From Corylus avellana (lineage: Eukaryota > Streptophyta > Magnoliopsida > Fagales > Betulaceae), in the NCBI RefSeq assembly GCF_901000735.1, contig NC_081545.1, forward strand, positions 25,012,783 through 25,076,782: a DNA stretch of 64,000 bases, given 5' to 3'. Below, in pieces: positions 37,501-48,463 of the stretch. Each line of letters opens with the position of its first letter. The first letter of the stretch is position 1. The notes beneath the pieces were generated by a model. The model saw only the letters and a list, made by a program, of their open reading frames with translations. It did no database searches and was not told where the DNA came from. A program made the position numbers and the translations under genes.

Positions 37501-38852
37501 GCTCCAACATGGTAGTTGCAATATCTTGGAGCTGCCAAAGCATACGGGATTACAATGGTCAATCAAAGAAAAAGAAAAACTTTATATATAATCATAGACT
37601 GAAAAGTGATTTGAACCATTATTTACCCTCTGCATTCTCTGTAGTTTAACCTCTCGCAACTTTCGTATTGCAGCAGCCAGCTGCTCAATTGTATCATTAC
37701 TTATATCCTTGGGCTCTCCAGAATCACCTAAACTTGGATGAACTTCAGTTACTATCTGCTTGAAATCCACACCAAGCACTGAACAAAGCGAGTTCACGGT
37801 ACAGAGGTGTTCTTGAATCTGCCTCAGGCGATCACTCTATAGAAAAAGAAAGATTTAAGTAACATAAAGTAAAGAGCATTGAGCATTCAAATAATAGGCA
37901 GCAAAATTTGACAAAATGGGAATTAGAATAGAATGAAAAAATTAATTCAACCTTCTCTTTTTGAAGTTCATGCAGCTTTCTGTGCAATTCTTCAAGCTTT
38001 CTCAAAGACAAGTCACTATCATCCACAACCATTTTGGATGTCATATATTCTGAGGATCCGTAGATCTCATTTGAGATTTCCTGTATTTGCCCTTGGACTT
38101 CTAGGAATTGATTTCTTCTGTCAGATTTCCTTTTCCGCATCTCCTCCACTTGTGGAAGAATTCTTCTGAGCTCTTCCTTCAAGCTTCCAGCATTTTGATC
38201 AGACTGGAAAAAGAAGGGGAACCCCATGAAAATTGTTTTAAATTGATAAACCGGTAATCCCAACTCCACAAGGGAGAGAGAAACCTATGCACATAGCTTT
38301 CACCTTTTGAATATTCTAAGTTAAGCAAAGTCTCAAAATCACTGCCGACATACTATTGTCAGGAAAGAAAGAAACAATCACTAGTATAGTCATTCACAAA
38401 GTAGCCAAGCCAGAATTAAGTCATCTACTCATCACTTCTAACCTGCCTAATATGTACAGGTCGCTCCCCCATTGCAGAACAGATGGCAGCCAATTCTGCT
38501 TCAGAATCAGCTATTGCCTGGCGTAGCTGAGCTCTAGACCGATTTGCCAAATCTACCTTTCTCCTGTATACTTCTAGACATTCTTGTTCGAGCTCAAGTA
38601 GCATTTTATCCCTATCAGTATCTGCCTCCCCAACTTCATCCCAAATAATCTGGTTTTAAAACAAATCAGGAGAGAGACTTTCAGCTAACCACATGTCCAG
38701 GAGAATTTCAAAAAGTTTTTGTAACTGGAGAAGGGAAACAAAAATGAAATTTTTACATATAAAAGAAAATCATAAAGAACCTGAAGTTCATATAGAAGGG
38801 ATCCACAGGTTGTTTCCACTTGCAGAAGTGGATCAGTTTGAGCATTAGACAT
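34564..38852 (-). CDS. microtubule-associated protein MAP65-3 (PLEIADE)
   Basis: Plant PRC1/Ase1-family protein that cross-links antiparallel microtubules at the phragmoplast midzone during cytokinesis. Twelve exons in phase: 38852-38781, 38649-38443, 38203-37952, 37836-37627, 37531-37376, 37237-37078, 36990-36839, 36748-36661, 36238-36165, 36067-35993, 35847-35601, 35039-34564; 722 aa, close to the 707 aa of Arabidopsis MAP65-3. The N-terminus ([20 protein letters not shown]) and coiled-coil rods are followed by the conserved microtubule-binding core ([34 protein letters not shown]). The basic C-terminal tail has many S/T-P sites (KPSPSK, QTPKP, PFSPISS, STPSTV), suited to mitotic kinase control. 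The MAP65-3-type [11 protein letters not shown] follows. Start: Met before [12 protein letters not shown], matching the family. AACGG sites upstream fit G2/M expression. Confidence 0.95.
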
Positions 38853-40091
38853 ATTGAAGCAACTGTAGCTGCCAAGAAAAGTTCTCCATTAACATAACCA
38901 AAATATTTTGGAAACTACAGTTTCAGATTAACTACAAAAGTAACAACTACTTGCAACAAATCCAGGAAAAAGAAAAGAATTGTTAAAATTCAAGGATAAA
39001 CTAAAAGCAACAACATAGGGTTTGTATCAACTAAAATTCAAGCACCTGCCAAGAATTGCATCAACTGAAATGGCTCCCCTGAAACAATGTGGGGGTTCAC
39101 TAAGTAGTAAATTGTATTGTTACGGACTCTATGTACACATAGGGTATAAGCAATCAAGCATACATTGCATTCAAAGCAATTTTATTCATTGTTTCTCGAG
39201 TACACTCCATCCAACTAGAAGAAAATGATAATCCAATTTAAGTGGCTTGCCCGCCAGACAACCCATTGAAGCCAGTTTATTCAGTGTCTCTCAAATTCAA
39301 AGCCGATCATACCAAAATAAAATCCATACGAGTGGTCTCAGCATTTTATAATCGTCCTTCAATTCTACATTCTGTATACTGAGGATCTAATACAAGAAAC
39401 AACGGATTCCAAAGACCAAAATTTTCACCCACCCTTTGAAATCACATCCATAAAAGTCAAAAGGCACATATTCAGACATGAATTTTCTACTAAACTGTTT
39501 GGAAGACTTGAAAGAAATAACCCAAATTTTCTTTAATGCTCATTATGCTTGACTATCAAAGCGAAGCAAATAGAACACGAACACAAACACAATATAAATA
39601 ATAAAGTGGTTGCACAAATCGTATTCTTCACCGGTTTTTTTTCTTTTTCTGAAAAACTACGAATTCCAAATTGTTTTAAACCCTAAATAAAATCTCAATT
39701 CCTCGTAATCCACTCGTTGAATCAAAACTTCTGCCCCATATAATTGACATCGAGAAACCTTAAACTAAATCTCAGCTCGGAAAATTTGAACGCGAAATTT
39801 GGTACATCAAAATCAAAAGAGAGAAACGAACCATAGAACATTCCGTTTGGTCAACGAGAAACTGAGGATTGAGGAAGGAGAAATAAAAAATATAAAAAAT
39901 AAAATAAAAACCTAAGAGTGAAAGCTCCCCTCTATACGTCCAAAAATAACAAAGTTAGGCCAAGTTTAGCGTGTGCAGTCCTAAATAAGGAAACATATAA
40001 ATTTAGAAAGTTCCGTTCCGCTCTCTCATCCATTTTTCCTACACTTTCTCGGCAAGCAAACGGAACATGAGAAGCGCAAAGATTAAGACCC

Positions 40092-40124
<33 letters not shown>

Positions 40125-40146
40125 AGATTTGAGAACAAACCTTACC
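38853..40146 (-). other. MAP65-3 5' UTR intron (predicted)
   Basis: A good acceptor (TTGGCAG|CTACAG) lies about 20 bp before the start codon, and a good donor (CTCTTG|GTAAGG) at about 40146, so the leader is probably split by a 1.3-kb intron. A telo-box (39678-39686) and a (GA)n tract (about 40101-40123) lie inside. No coding frame. Confidence 0.55.
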
Positions 40147-40330
40147 AAGAGATTTGCGAATCGCTTTCGTCTCTGATATTTTTTTTTTCCTTATTTTTCT
40201 TAGGAGAAACGAAATGGAAATGTTTTTTGTTTTCCTGAGAGGAAAGGAAAATGGGGTTTCCTTGTAATTGTGTGGGGATTGGAGGGTTTGAAAGTCGAGG
40301 TGGGAATTAGAAAGTTTTTAGAGAGAGAAA

Positions 40331-40360
40331 TAGCCGTTTGAAGGAAAAGGGACCGTTGAA
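40331..40360 (-). promoter_or_regulatory. two MSA-like mitotic promoter elements
   Basis: On the coding strand TCAAACGGCTA (40341-40331) matches the MSA consensus YCYAACGGYYA with one mismatch, and TTCAACGGTCC (40360-40350) shares the AACGG core. Both lie roughly 190-215 bp beyond the predicted 5' UTR donor. Three-repeat MYB factors bind this element in G2/M genes. Confidence 0.55.
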
Positions 40361-40809
40361 GAGCGTTGGATAGTTGTTTTTTTGTATTTTTATTGATTGA
40401 GATCGCGTGGACCATCATGGAAGATTTTGAATTTCAAATTGTTGAGAGGGGGAGAGAGAGAGAGAGAGAGAAGAGAGGAGAGGACTTGGATCGCCTGTTG
40501 CGCACGTTGGACGCGCCCTTACGTCTGACCAATAGAATCATGACGCGTCAGTCTATGAGTGAGGAACGGGACTTTTCCATTAATCAATGTGAACGGGGGA
40601 AGTGGGACAAGATCCTAATTCACAGCTTTCGTCGACCTTGTGGTGGTAATTGGTAAATGAATTTTGTGGTTCAAACTTCCTCTGTCTTTGGTAGCCGACT
40701 TCTTTTTTTTTTTTTTGTTTAGCTCACTCAAAAAAAAAAAAAAAACAAACAAACAAAACAAAATAATAATAATAATAAATTTATGGGGCACAATTTGATA
40801 TATATAGGG
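40361..40809. other. MAP65-3 distal upstream region
   Basis: Contains a (GA)n tract at 40451-40475, a poly-T run near 40707 and an A-rich run at 40731-40770. No gene seen; the plus frame at 40366-40656 is not supported. Confidence 0.4.
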
Positions 40810-41180
40810 CTGAGCGTCGGTCGGTAATGTCGGTTTCGGTAGAAAATTTTTATTTTTGCCTTTCGAACCGACAATGTCGATAAAGTCGGTTATTTTACCG
40901 ACTTATTCCGTCAAATTTTATTTTATTTCGCATTTCGAACCAAATGCGGTCGGTAAAGTTGGTGTCGGTCGGAAGTCGGTGTCGATAATGTCGGTATGTG
41001 GAAAAGTGGCAAATTTGTCGGTAAAGTCAGTCAGTAAAGTCGGTTCGGTTAAAAAACCTCTTCCGCCTACCGAACCGAAAAATTCAGAATAAAAAAAATC
41101 ATGTTGCCTATTATCCGCCATCTAGTCGGTAACGGTTGGTGTCGGTCGAAATCGGTTAATCGGTAATTTGCTTAGCCCTC
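40810..41180. mobile_element. TCGGT-rich TIR element
   Basis: The ends 'gggctgagcgtcggtcgg' and '...cggtaatttgcttagccct' are imperfect inverses. Inside, the word tcggt (or its complement accga) recurs more than twenty times. Flanked by (TA)n, which hides any target duplication. Non-coding; the end sequence is of a type seen in plant hAT MITEs. Confidence 0.6.
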
Positions 41181-41204
41181 TATATATATCTATATATAAG
41201 ATAA

Positions 41205-41278
41205 AAGTAAGAATTCAAGCTAGTGATCTCTGTTTCATGAGATGTGATTTCCAGTTGATTTAGCTACCCATTGGGATC
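41205..41278 (-). mobile_element. SINE head fragment, degenerate
   Basis: The minus strand reads 'tgggtagctaaatcaactgg' then 'agatcactagcttgaattct', parallel to the tRNA-type head of the copy at 19308-19418 (tagctcaatcggctgg, gtcactagtttaaatct). The tail is lost. Confidence 0.4.
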
Positions 41279-41464
41279 ACAAATTGACTTAATTGCTTCT
41301 TGCAACCACTTTGAGTTGTGTAGTTATTGCAACGGGGTGAGGATCTTTTACTTTCAACTTGTTCGATCTTAGGTAGCATTATATGGACCTAGCTTCCATG
41401 CAGCAAAATAATTTAACGGATACCTTGGTTTCAAAATCTATAACAAACGGTATATATATATGTC

Positions 41465-42012
41465 CAATAAACGTAAATAGTATTTTCATCCAATATTTTA
41501 ACGTGTCCCGTTAAATCAATAAATAACTGACACATGTCTCATTTGCTCATTAATATTATTAAATATATAAAAAAATAAAATAAAATAAAGGGTGACTCAA
41601 GCCATCCCCTATAATTGACCAGAAAAATGTTGAACCACCCCCGAAGCCAGCCACCTCTAATTGGCCAAATGGGACAGGCCAAACCACTCACAGATTAGCC
41701 AAATGGGGTTAACCGGCCAATCTCATTTGTTCATTTAAGGGTGGTTGAATTACCTCCATAATAACCATTGGAGATGGTTCAGCCACCCCCAAACCGGCTA
41801 GATGGGGTGGCTGAAACCACCCCTTGGCCAAACGGCCACCACCCAAATGGTCAAATGGGGGTGTCAAAGGCCACTGAACCACTCTTAAGTTTTAAAAAAA
41901 AATTAAAAGTTTTTTAAATTTTTAATGAAATATATGGACAAGTGTCATGTTGGAAGGCATTGACGTAGATCGTTATTCTCTTATGGACAAAAATACAATT
42001 TGCGTTTATTAG
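41465..42012. mobile_element. foldback element with GGGGTGG palindromes
   Basis: The left end 'ccaataaacgtaaatagtat' is matched in inverse at the right end ('aatacaatttgcgtttatt'). The core (41640-41880) is built of repeated 'ggccaaatggg' and 'accaccc' words that can fold on themselves. No ORF; no clear target duplication. Confidence 0.6.
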
Positions 42013-43599
42013 ATGTATACAGGTAGCATTAATGTATGATTTTTTTTTTGGATTTGGGGTCTATTTGATAAACGACGATACTAACAAAATGTATCCACTA
42101 CAAATGCTAGAAACAATTTTTTTTTTTTTTAGAATCTTGAGAACTATTGTTCGAGACTAGTGACAAAAGAACTTGCACTCAATAGGACAGAGCCCAAGGG
42201 GTTATGCCGTTATGGGCATGATTCCTCCTGGTGTTATCTTGTTGACCCCTTCTCGTTCGAACGAGATTACTGTTTATTATCTTCCATTTCTGGCGTTCCC
42301 CACATTCCAAAATATTAAATCTACACCCCCATCAACCCCTATACACTATTTTCAACTCCAAAATAACACTTTTTTACGTTCAAAGATCTTTCCTTTCTCC
42401 TCCATCCACCATTTCTTTCAACCAACTAACACCCACACACGTACACATAGACAACAAAACATCACATACTCTCGTAACCTCGTTCTTCACTGCTAAATCC
42501 ATCCAAAGCCTCGAGCTTTTCGAGGAAAGCTTTGAGCTTTGTTCATGGAAGGGTCGTTCTCTTCCACACTTCAACCAAAGATATTACACATCATCTTCAC
42601 ACACACAACACTAAATTCGAAGTAATAAATGTAAGAATTTCCTAATGAAGTGTGGCGTATATGTCACAATGTTATTTAGCGTGATGAAAATTTAATCATA
42701 TTTACGGGTGTTCGGTAATTTATTTCAAATAAATAAATAATATTTTGTGCAATCAAATAAATTAGAATTGATTTTATTATGATTCTTATTAATTGATAAG
42801 AGAAATAAATAAGGTAACAATTCTGACGGAGGGTTCATGACCTGCCTATAAATAAAACTTGTGTATTTCATCTATTAGTACCGATACGTATTAGTCAGAA
42901 GATTTCTATTTATTTGTTGCAAGGTTTTGTTTTCAATTCACTTTGACAAGCATGGTTAGAGGTAATTCTGAATTCTTATTTCCAATGAGTATTATAGCAT
43001 GATAATTATTTTATATGCTAATTAACAATAAATTCATGCACCATAACTCAACCAAAACTTCAAGAAAGCGAAAGAGACGGGACTAGGGTTTACCTTTGAA
43101 GCTCAATCTATCCTTTTTGTGCTCCATGAACACCCTCTTTCTCACTTTCCTCTCAAAATTCTCACATATCTCGTCTTCCGCTCTTTCTCTCTCTCAAGTG
43201 GCTGAGTCACGCAAGAATGAAGGGATAATGGTAGCTTCATGCCTTTAAAGTTTAAACCTTAAACCCCCTTCTTTTTTGTCTTTTGGCTGTATCTTTTTCG
43301 TATGCACGGGCTACCTCATTCGAACGAGCCTTCTTTTAAATGTTGGACATGTCTTATCCACACCTTGTTCAAACGCAGGTAACTCCCATTCGAACGAGAT
43401 GTTACCGTTTGCAAGATGTTGATAGAAGAATTAGTCCCAAACCAAACCCTTCATTTGCTTTAATATTGCCTAAACTCTCATGTTAATTTATTAATTTATT
43501 TTACTCACTTATTCTAATTCTTCTATCAACATCTTGCTAAGCCCCAAGTTTCAAATTTAATTTTATGTTTTTGAAGCGGGATGTTACCGTTTGCAAATC
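42013..43599. other. intergenic, repetitive
   Basis: The palindromic word TTCGAACGAG recurs at about 42256, 43318 and 43389. A perfect 24-bp inverted repeat lies at 43411-43434 / 43514-43537. No gene-like structure found. Confidence 0.4.
43411..43537. repeat. perfect 24-bp inverted repeat, 79-bp loop
   Basis: 'gcaagatgttgatagaagaa' plus ttag at 43411-43434 is exactly inverted at 43514-43537. A direct repeat of 'gatgttaccgtttgcaa' stands at 43398 and 43581. Possibly the ends of a small MITE. Confidence 0.7.
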
Positions 43600-44370
43600 A
43601 ACAAGATGGGTTTGCTACTCCAAGTGACTCTCATGAGATAACAGCTAACCATAAAGGTCATCAAGATCCATTGGGTCGATTTGTATTGTCACATAAGTGA
43701 CTTGAGCATCATGTTCAGGTCCGAACCCTGCAAGAAGGTCGGAGTAGGATGCCGTTTCAAACTCGTTCAGCGGCTGTCCAACGAGGACAAGAATATTGGA
43801 AAGGCTCCTCATTTTCTGGAAGTAGTCGAAGATGGAAAGGGAGGAGGGAGCCCTTCTTAAGAATGGCTACCTGGTCATGCACCTACATGATGTTGGTGCG
43901 AGATTGCGACATGAACATGCGTCAAGCGTTTCCCAACCACAGGACGTTGCATATATGACTAGTTGCTCAAACATGGAGCAGATTAAGGCTGAAAGGATCA
44001 TTTGATCCTGTTGAGACCAAGCCAGAAAGGCTAGGTTGATTATGGGTTTGGGTGTGTCATCGTCACTGGAAGACAGAATTTGCAGTAGTGAAGGAGAACA
44101 CCCATCAATGGAACCAAAAAGATGCAAGCCTCTAAGGAAAGGGATGATTTGTGCTTTTCAGAGGAGATAATTTTCTTTAAAAAGCTTAATAGGAAATTGA
44201 TGGGTGAGGTCGATGAGTGTTGTAGATGGGGAAAACAGAGTAAGAGGGGTAGTATGGTGCTGTTGTGGTGCTGCTAGGTTGTCGGTGGTGTGGGTTGTGG
44301 GTGGAGGAGGAAGAGGCACTAGCCATGGGTGAAGCGAAGATGTTCAATGAAATGCTTCAAAGAGGGCAAA
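43600..44370 (-). pseudogene. Ty1/copia gag remnant
   Basis: The minus strand reads, with stops and frame changes, through copia gag landmarks: QFPIKLFKENYLL, PFLRGLHLFGSIDG, then LAFLAWSQQDQMILSALICS, then KMRSLSNILVLVGQPLNEFE, GFGPEHDAQVTYVT and DLDDLYG...LLSHESHLE. An in-frame stop follows NYLL and another follows DLYG, and a frame change lies near 43870. No protease, integrase or RT follows, and no LTRs were seen. Confidence 0.72.
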
Positions 44371-44926
44371 GGCCAAAAAAGGAAAAAACAACATTGGTGA
44401 TTCTTGATGCTATGATACCATAAACTTTTTACACAAATGATATTAATGGAAGATGACATCCGTTCAAATGGCTGCAGCCCTTGGTTAGGGATTTGATTTT
44501 CTTACCTTCTGTAGTGCCGGTGGTAAGTGTTGACTGGGATTTGGAGGAGATCCTCAGGATGAGTCTCAATAAAATATTTATACAAACTAAGGTATAATAT
44601 CATAGACAAGAAACAGCCTGAAGAAAGAAAACATCAAAACAATGCATTTATATGTTATTTCAAATATAGGTGACACAATCAGCTTATATTATATTACCTT
44701 TGCCCTAGAAAAACTTAAGTTGCATTGCATCCTGTAACTCTAGCTGCTGATCTCCCAATCCGTTACAACAAATAATTTCTCTACAAATGTATTTGAAAAA
44801 TGAAAAAACAAATGGATTAAATTTACCACCTTCCTGCGTATAAATTATATCTTACTGAACTAGCTGCCCTTATAATTAGCCCTTATAATAAAACACAAGG
44901 CAGTCTGCTTGGCAACAAATCACATC
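44371..44926. other. YLS7-type gene 3' flank
   Basis: Non-coding; probably includes the 3' UTR of the minus-strand gene ending at 44927. No element recognised. Confidence 0.4.
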
Positions 44927-47900
44927 TCATCGTGAAAAGCTGTCACTGCCCTCATATTCTCTCCTTGTGATTTCAAACACAAGTTCATTCCAGGTATCAA
45001 CCGGACCTGGCATGCACCAATGCAAGCAATCCTGTGGGGGAGGCTTTCCATCTGGGCCACGCTTTGTGATCTTGTTTGGATTAGGGTTTCGATATGGCCC
45101 TGGATGTCCATCATGCCTGTAACCAAAGACTTCAGTAATATCCATCAGCCTCAACTTTGATTTGTTTGTTGCCTTTGTAATTGCACGGTTGAAACCTGAG
45201 ACCTGTTTGTCATGCATTATTTTTGTAAAGCCATTTTCTACCAATTCACCAACTGCAAGCGGCTTTGTCTTTCCAGTGCATGATCCACCTGTATTCCAGG
45301 CGCCACCCTCATAATGATCCGGAGAATATGAACGTACAATTGTTAGCCCTGTGTAATTCGGATGCGTAACAAGAGAAGTGAGAATTGTCTCAACAGATAT
45401 CCCAAATGCCTCAACATTATTAACCTTCATAGGCCGAGACTTGTTTGGCCACCACAATTGTCCTCCCACAATCTCATTATTCAAGACATAGACTGACTGC
45501 TTGGCAAACCAGTGGCCGGAAGAAAGAACAATCACATCAAACTTCGGGATAAATTCCATGAAGTGATCATCAGGGGCATCAAGGTGGAGCTTGACCACAC
45601 CCTCTGGAGCAAAATCAAGCGGTGCAGATGTTTGCTTGACAAGCCATGAGGACCATATCCGAACGATCGTTACAGATTGTGACTTGAAAAAATACCTCTG
45701 CATTTTACGGCTCCCTCGGTTCTTAGGAGCTTCTACCTGAAAATATTCCACAATATTTTTCATTAGAGGAAAAAAAAAAAAAAAAGAACTATCCCAGATT
45801 TAGAAAGCTGAGCCATCAAACACAATGCAAACCGAAAGTGTTTCATATAGAACACTAACACTTCATGTTGGTAGGGAAGGCAAACAAGTTTATCCAAGCC
45901 TAAAATGTGGCCTGGCTAAGATGAACTGCGCCTAAATTTCTGTCTCTAATCTAAACCCTGAAAACTAACATGGAGTAAGGATCACTTCAAGTGACCAACA
46001 TGGAAATTATCCAGGTCAGGCCTGGCACAACGAAAAATGTACTTACAATTAGCCAATGTTCCGATTATATTCAAATGGTAGTCTATCTCTCCACATGCCC
46101 ACTACAAATATACAAATTTAGCAGGGTGCAGCAATTAATTCAGGCTGAAATTGGGCCTAACTCACAGAATTAAACCATTCATTTAAGGAAAAATGCACTA
46201 AGCTTATAGGGTTTAACTGGTGATTCAGTCCAAGTCAAGCCAAGCATGTCTAATTTCTAAAGGCCATGCAAGGACTAACTATCACTTAGGTTTACATATT
46301 TAGTTTACATCATGATTTTGTTTTTCTTTTGTTTGTGTTTGTGTGTGCGTGCTAGTACGAGCCTGTGGGTTTTGTGGCTAGGAATTTTTCCAGACCATTA
46401 ACCAAATATTAAGCATAACATCAATTCCATCATAACTTCCTAGCATCCGTGTAGCTTAGTAAATTTAAGTGCTTTCCCATTTTAAATACAATTCTAAATG
46501 GCCAAAAAGAAAATTCTCCTATAAAATGGATAACTACAAAGTATAGGTAATTGCCTGCCAGAGAATGCACAGCATTGATTCCATCTGGTTTCGAGCAACT
46601 GAATCCCCAATGAAAGCAAGTGTCTTCCCTCTCATTAACTCCAGAAATTTCTTTGGATCAAATCGGGGAAGGTCACACTGAAAGGGCTTCCATCGCCAAT
46701 TCTCGTAGTCCCTGTCAGGCCTCCCATTTCCCTGGCAGTTCTGCATCTGTGTCAATATGGGGCATGTACTGTTTGTGTATAATGGCCCCGATGTATCATA
46801 AAACCAACTTCCGTGGTACAGATCACATCCTGCAGAATAGACAATGAAAACGCAGATTAAAACCTCAGAAGAACAGAGAAAGAGAAAAGAAGAAAAAAAA
46901 AAGGGGAAAACTAATACCTTTCAACAATGGAACAATATAGCTCATACGGGCATTTGTTATTGATTTAAATATAAGGAACATGTTAGGAAGACCATAGTAA
47001 TAATAAGGGCATGATGATATTTATCTAAGTTGGGATATTTCTAATTTGTTGTCTTCTTGCTATGGAAATTTTGCAAGTAGATCAGGAAAGTACGGAAAAA
47101 ATGGAAGCCCCAACTGAAGACTTAATATTTAGACAATCCATGAATAGCTGTCAGATAAAGCAAATAATAGGGTTAAATTCACTTTACCCTTGAAGTTTTA
47201 GGCGTTTTTCAATTCGAACCCCAATGTTTAAAAATTGGCAATGTACCCCCTAATGTTTTAAAAAATTTCAATTCAGACCCTCCGTTACTAATTTCCGTCT
47301 AATTGGACGGAAATCATCCCACATGCATCTCACGTGGCATTTTGATACCCTCTATTTCAATTTTGTCCTCATTAAAACCTATGAAATTACGTAATTACCC
47401 TCAATTTCATAGGTTTAAATAAGGATAATTACGTGATTTCATAGGCTTTAATGAGGGCAAAATTGGAATAGAGGGCATCAAAATCTCACGTGAGACACAC
47501 GTGAGATGATTTCCATCTAATTAGACGAAAATTAGTAACAGAGGGTCTGAATTGAAATTTTTTTAAACATTAAGGGTACATTGCCAATTTTTAAACATTG
47601 GGGTTCGAATTGAAAAACCCCTGAAACTTCAAGGGGTAAAGTGAATTTTTCCCCAAATAATAATAGCAAGTTGTACTTCATCCTAATAATTTGATATCTG
47701 ATTCCAAAGTAGATATATTCTATAGAAGGAAAACCACAAAAACATAATAAGTGATTGAAGAACCAAAGTGAAAAAGGATATTGAGGCTACCTGAAACTTT
47801 TGATCCCATATCCCTAGAATTGGAATCAGAAGAAGAAGTTGTAGTATCATTTGATCCCATATCCATAGAATTGGAAATATTCACACTCTTAGAACCAGGT

Positions 47901-48463
47901 TCTTTAATCTCAACATCCTTTGTAGCCTTGGATGAATCAAAACTAGGGTTGGCCTCCTCTTCTTTTGTTAAAGCAGAAGATGATTCGGGAACAGGTGCTG
48001 TTAGATCTTTCATCTCTTTGTTATCCAAAATAACTGGTTGACCAGACAAATTCTTATCAATCCCTTTTGTATTGTTTTCCATCAATGGAACGTTTGATGT
48101 TGGAACAGGTGCTTCCACATCTTTCATCTCCTTGGTTTCTGAAACAACCGGTGCTTCATCTGTACTCATGAGCACTTGAGAATTGGACTCAGAGGCCAAA
48201 ATCTTACCAACCATATCTACACTGTCCCCAACACTTGGATCCCTGGTACTCTGATTTCCCACCGAGATGAACAAATCCACATTCTCCGAACTCTCAACAC
48301 CATAGAAATACCCACGAACCGTGGAACCAATCGGGTGTGAGACAAGTATCCAGGAAGCAAACATTAAAAAGAACGCCATTCCTGCCACTGAAGCCCCAAT
48401 CCAGGAAACGTTCCGTGGATACGCAGTCATTATGTTTGAGCCTTTTGGAGTGGCCCAAGTCAT
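44927..48463 (-). CDS. YLS7/TBL17-type trichome birefringence-like protein
   Basis: Golgi type-II membrane protein of the TBL/DUF231 family, whose members O-acetylate cell-wall polysaccharides. Three exons in phase: 48463-47791, 46829-46555, 45736-44927; 585 aa. A cytosolic start is followed by one membrane segment (about 22-42), then a long acidic Ser/Thr-rich stem (about 50-224), then the TBL domain from CDLYHGSWFYD. Catalytic motifs: GDS in FIGDSVARNQ (299-301) and DxxH in DCLHWCMPGP (552-555). FDVIVLSSGHWFAKQSVY and SPDHYEGGAWNTGGSC identify the YLS7 branch. Arabidopsis YLS7 is about 500 aa; the extra length lies in the stem, where KEMKD..APVP is duplicated (111-121, 149-159). Intron 2 starts with GC (CAG|GCAATT). 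Intron 1 holds a 484-bp MITE. A partial second copy follows at 53352-55185. Confidence 0.93.
47170..47653. mobile_element. long-hairpin MITE, 484 bp, in YLS7 intron 1
   Basis: Two arms of about 235 bp are near-complete inverses, from 'gggttaaattcactttaccc' to '...gggtaaagtgaatttttcccc'. The flanking 9-bp duplication CAAATAATA is exact (47161-47169 and 47654-47662). If transcribed with the intron it would form a long double-stranded hairpin. The same element sits at 53892-54375 in the second copy. Confidence 0.88.

Noticed and set aside
46551..46556. Read-through of YLS7 exon 2 to the stop at 46534 as the true C-terminus
   Set aside because: It would remove the DxxH half of the catalytic domain; the GC donor joins in phase to the conserved third exon.
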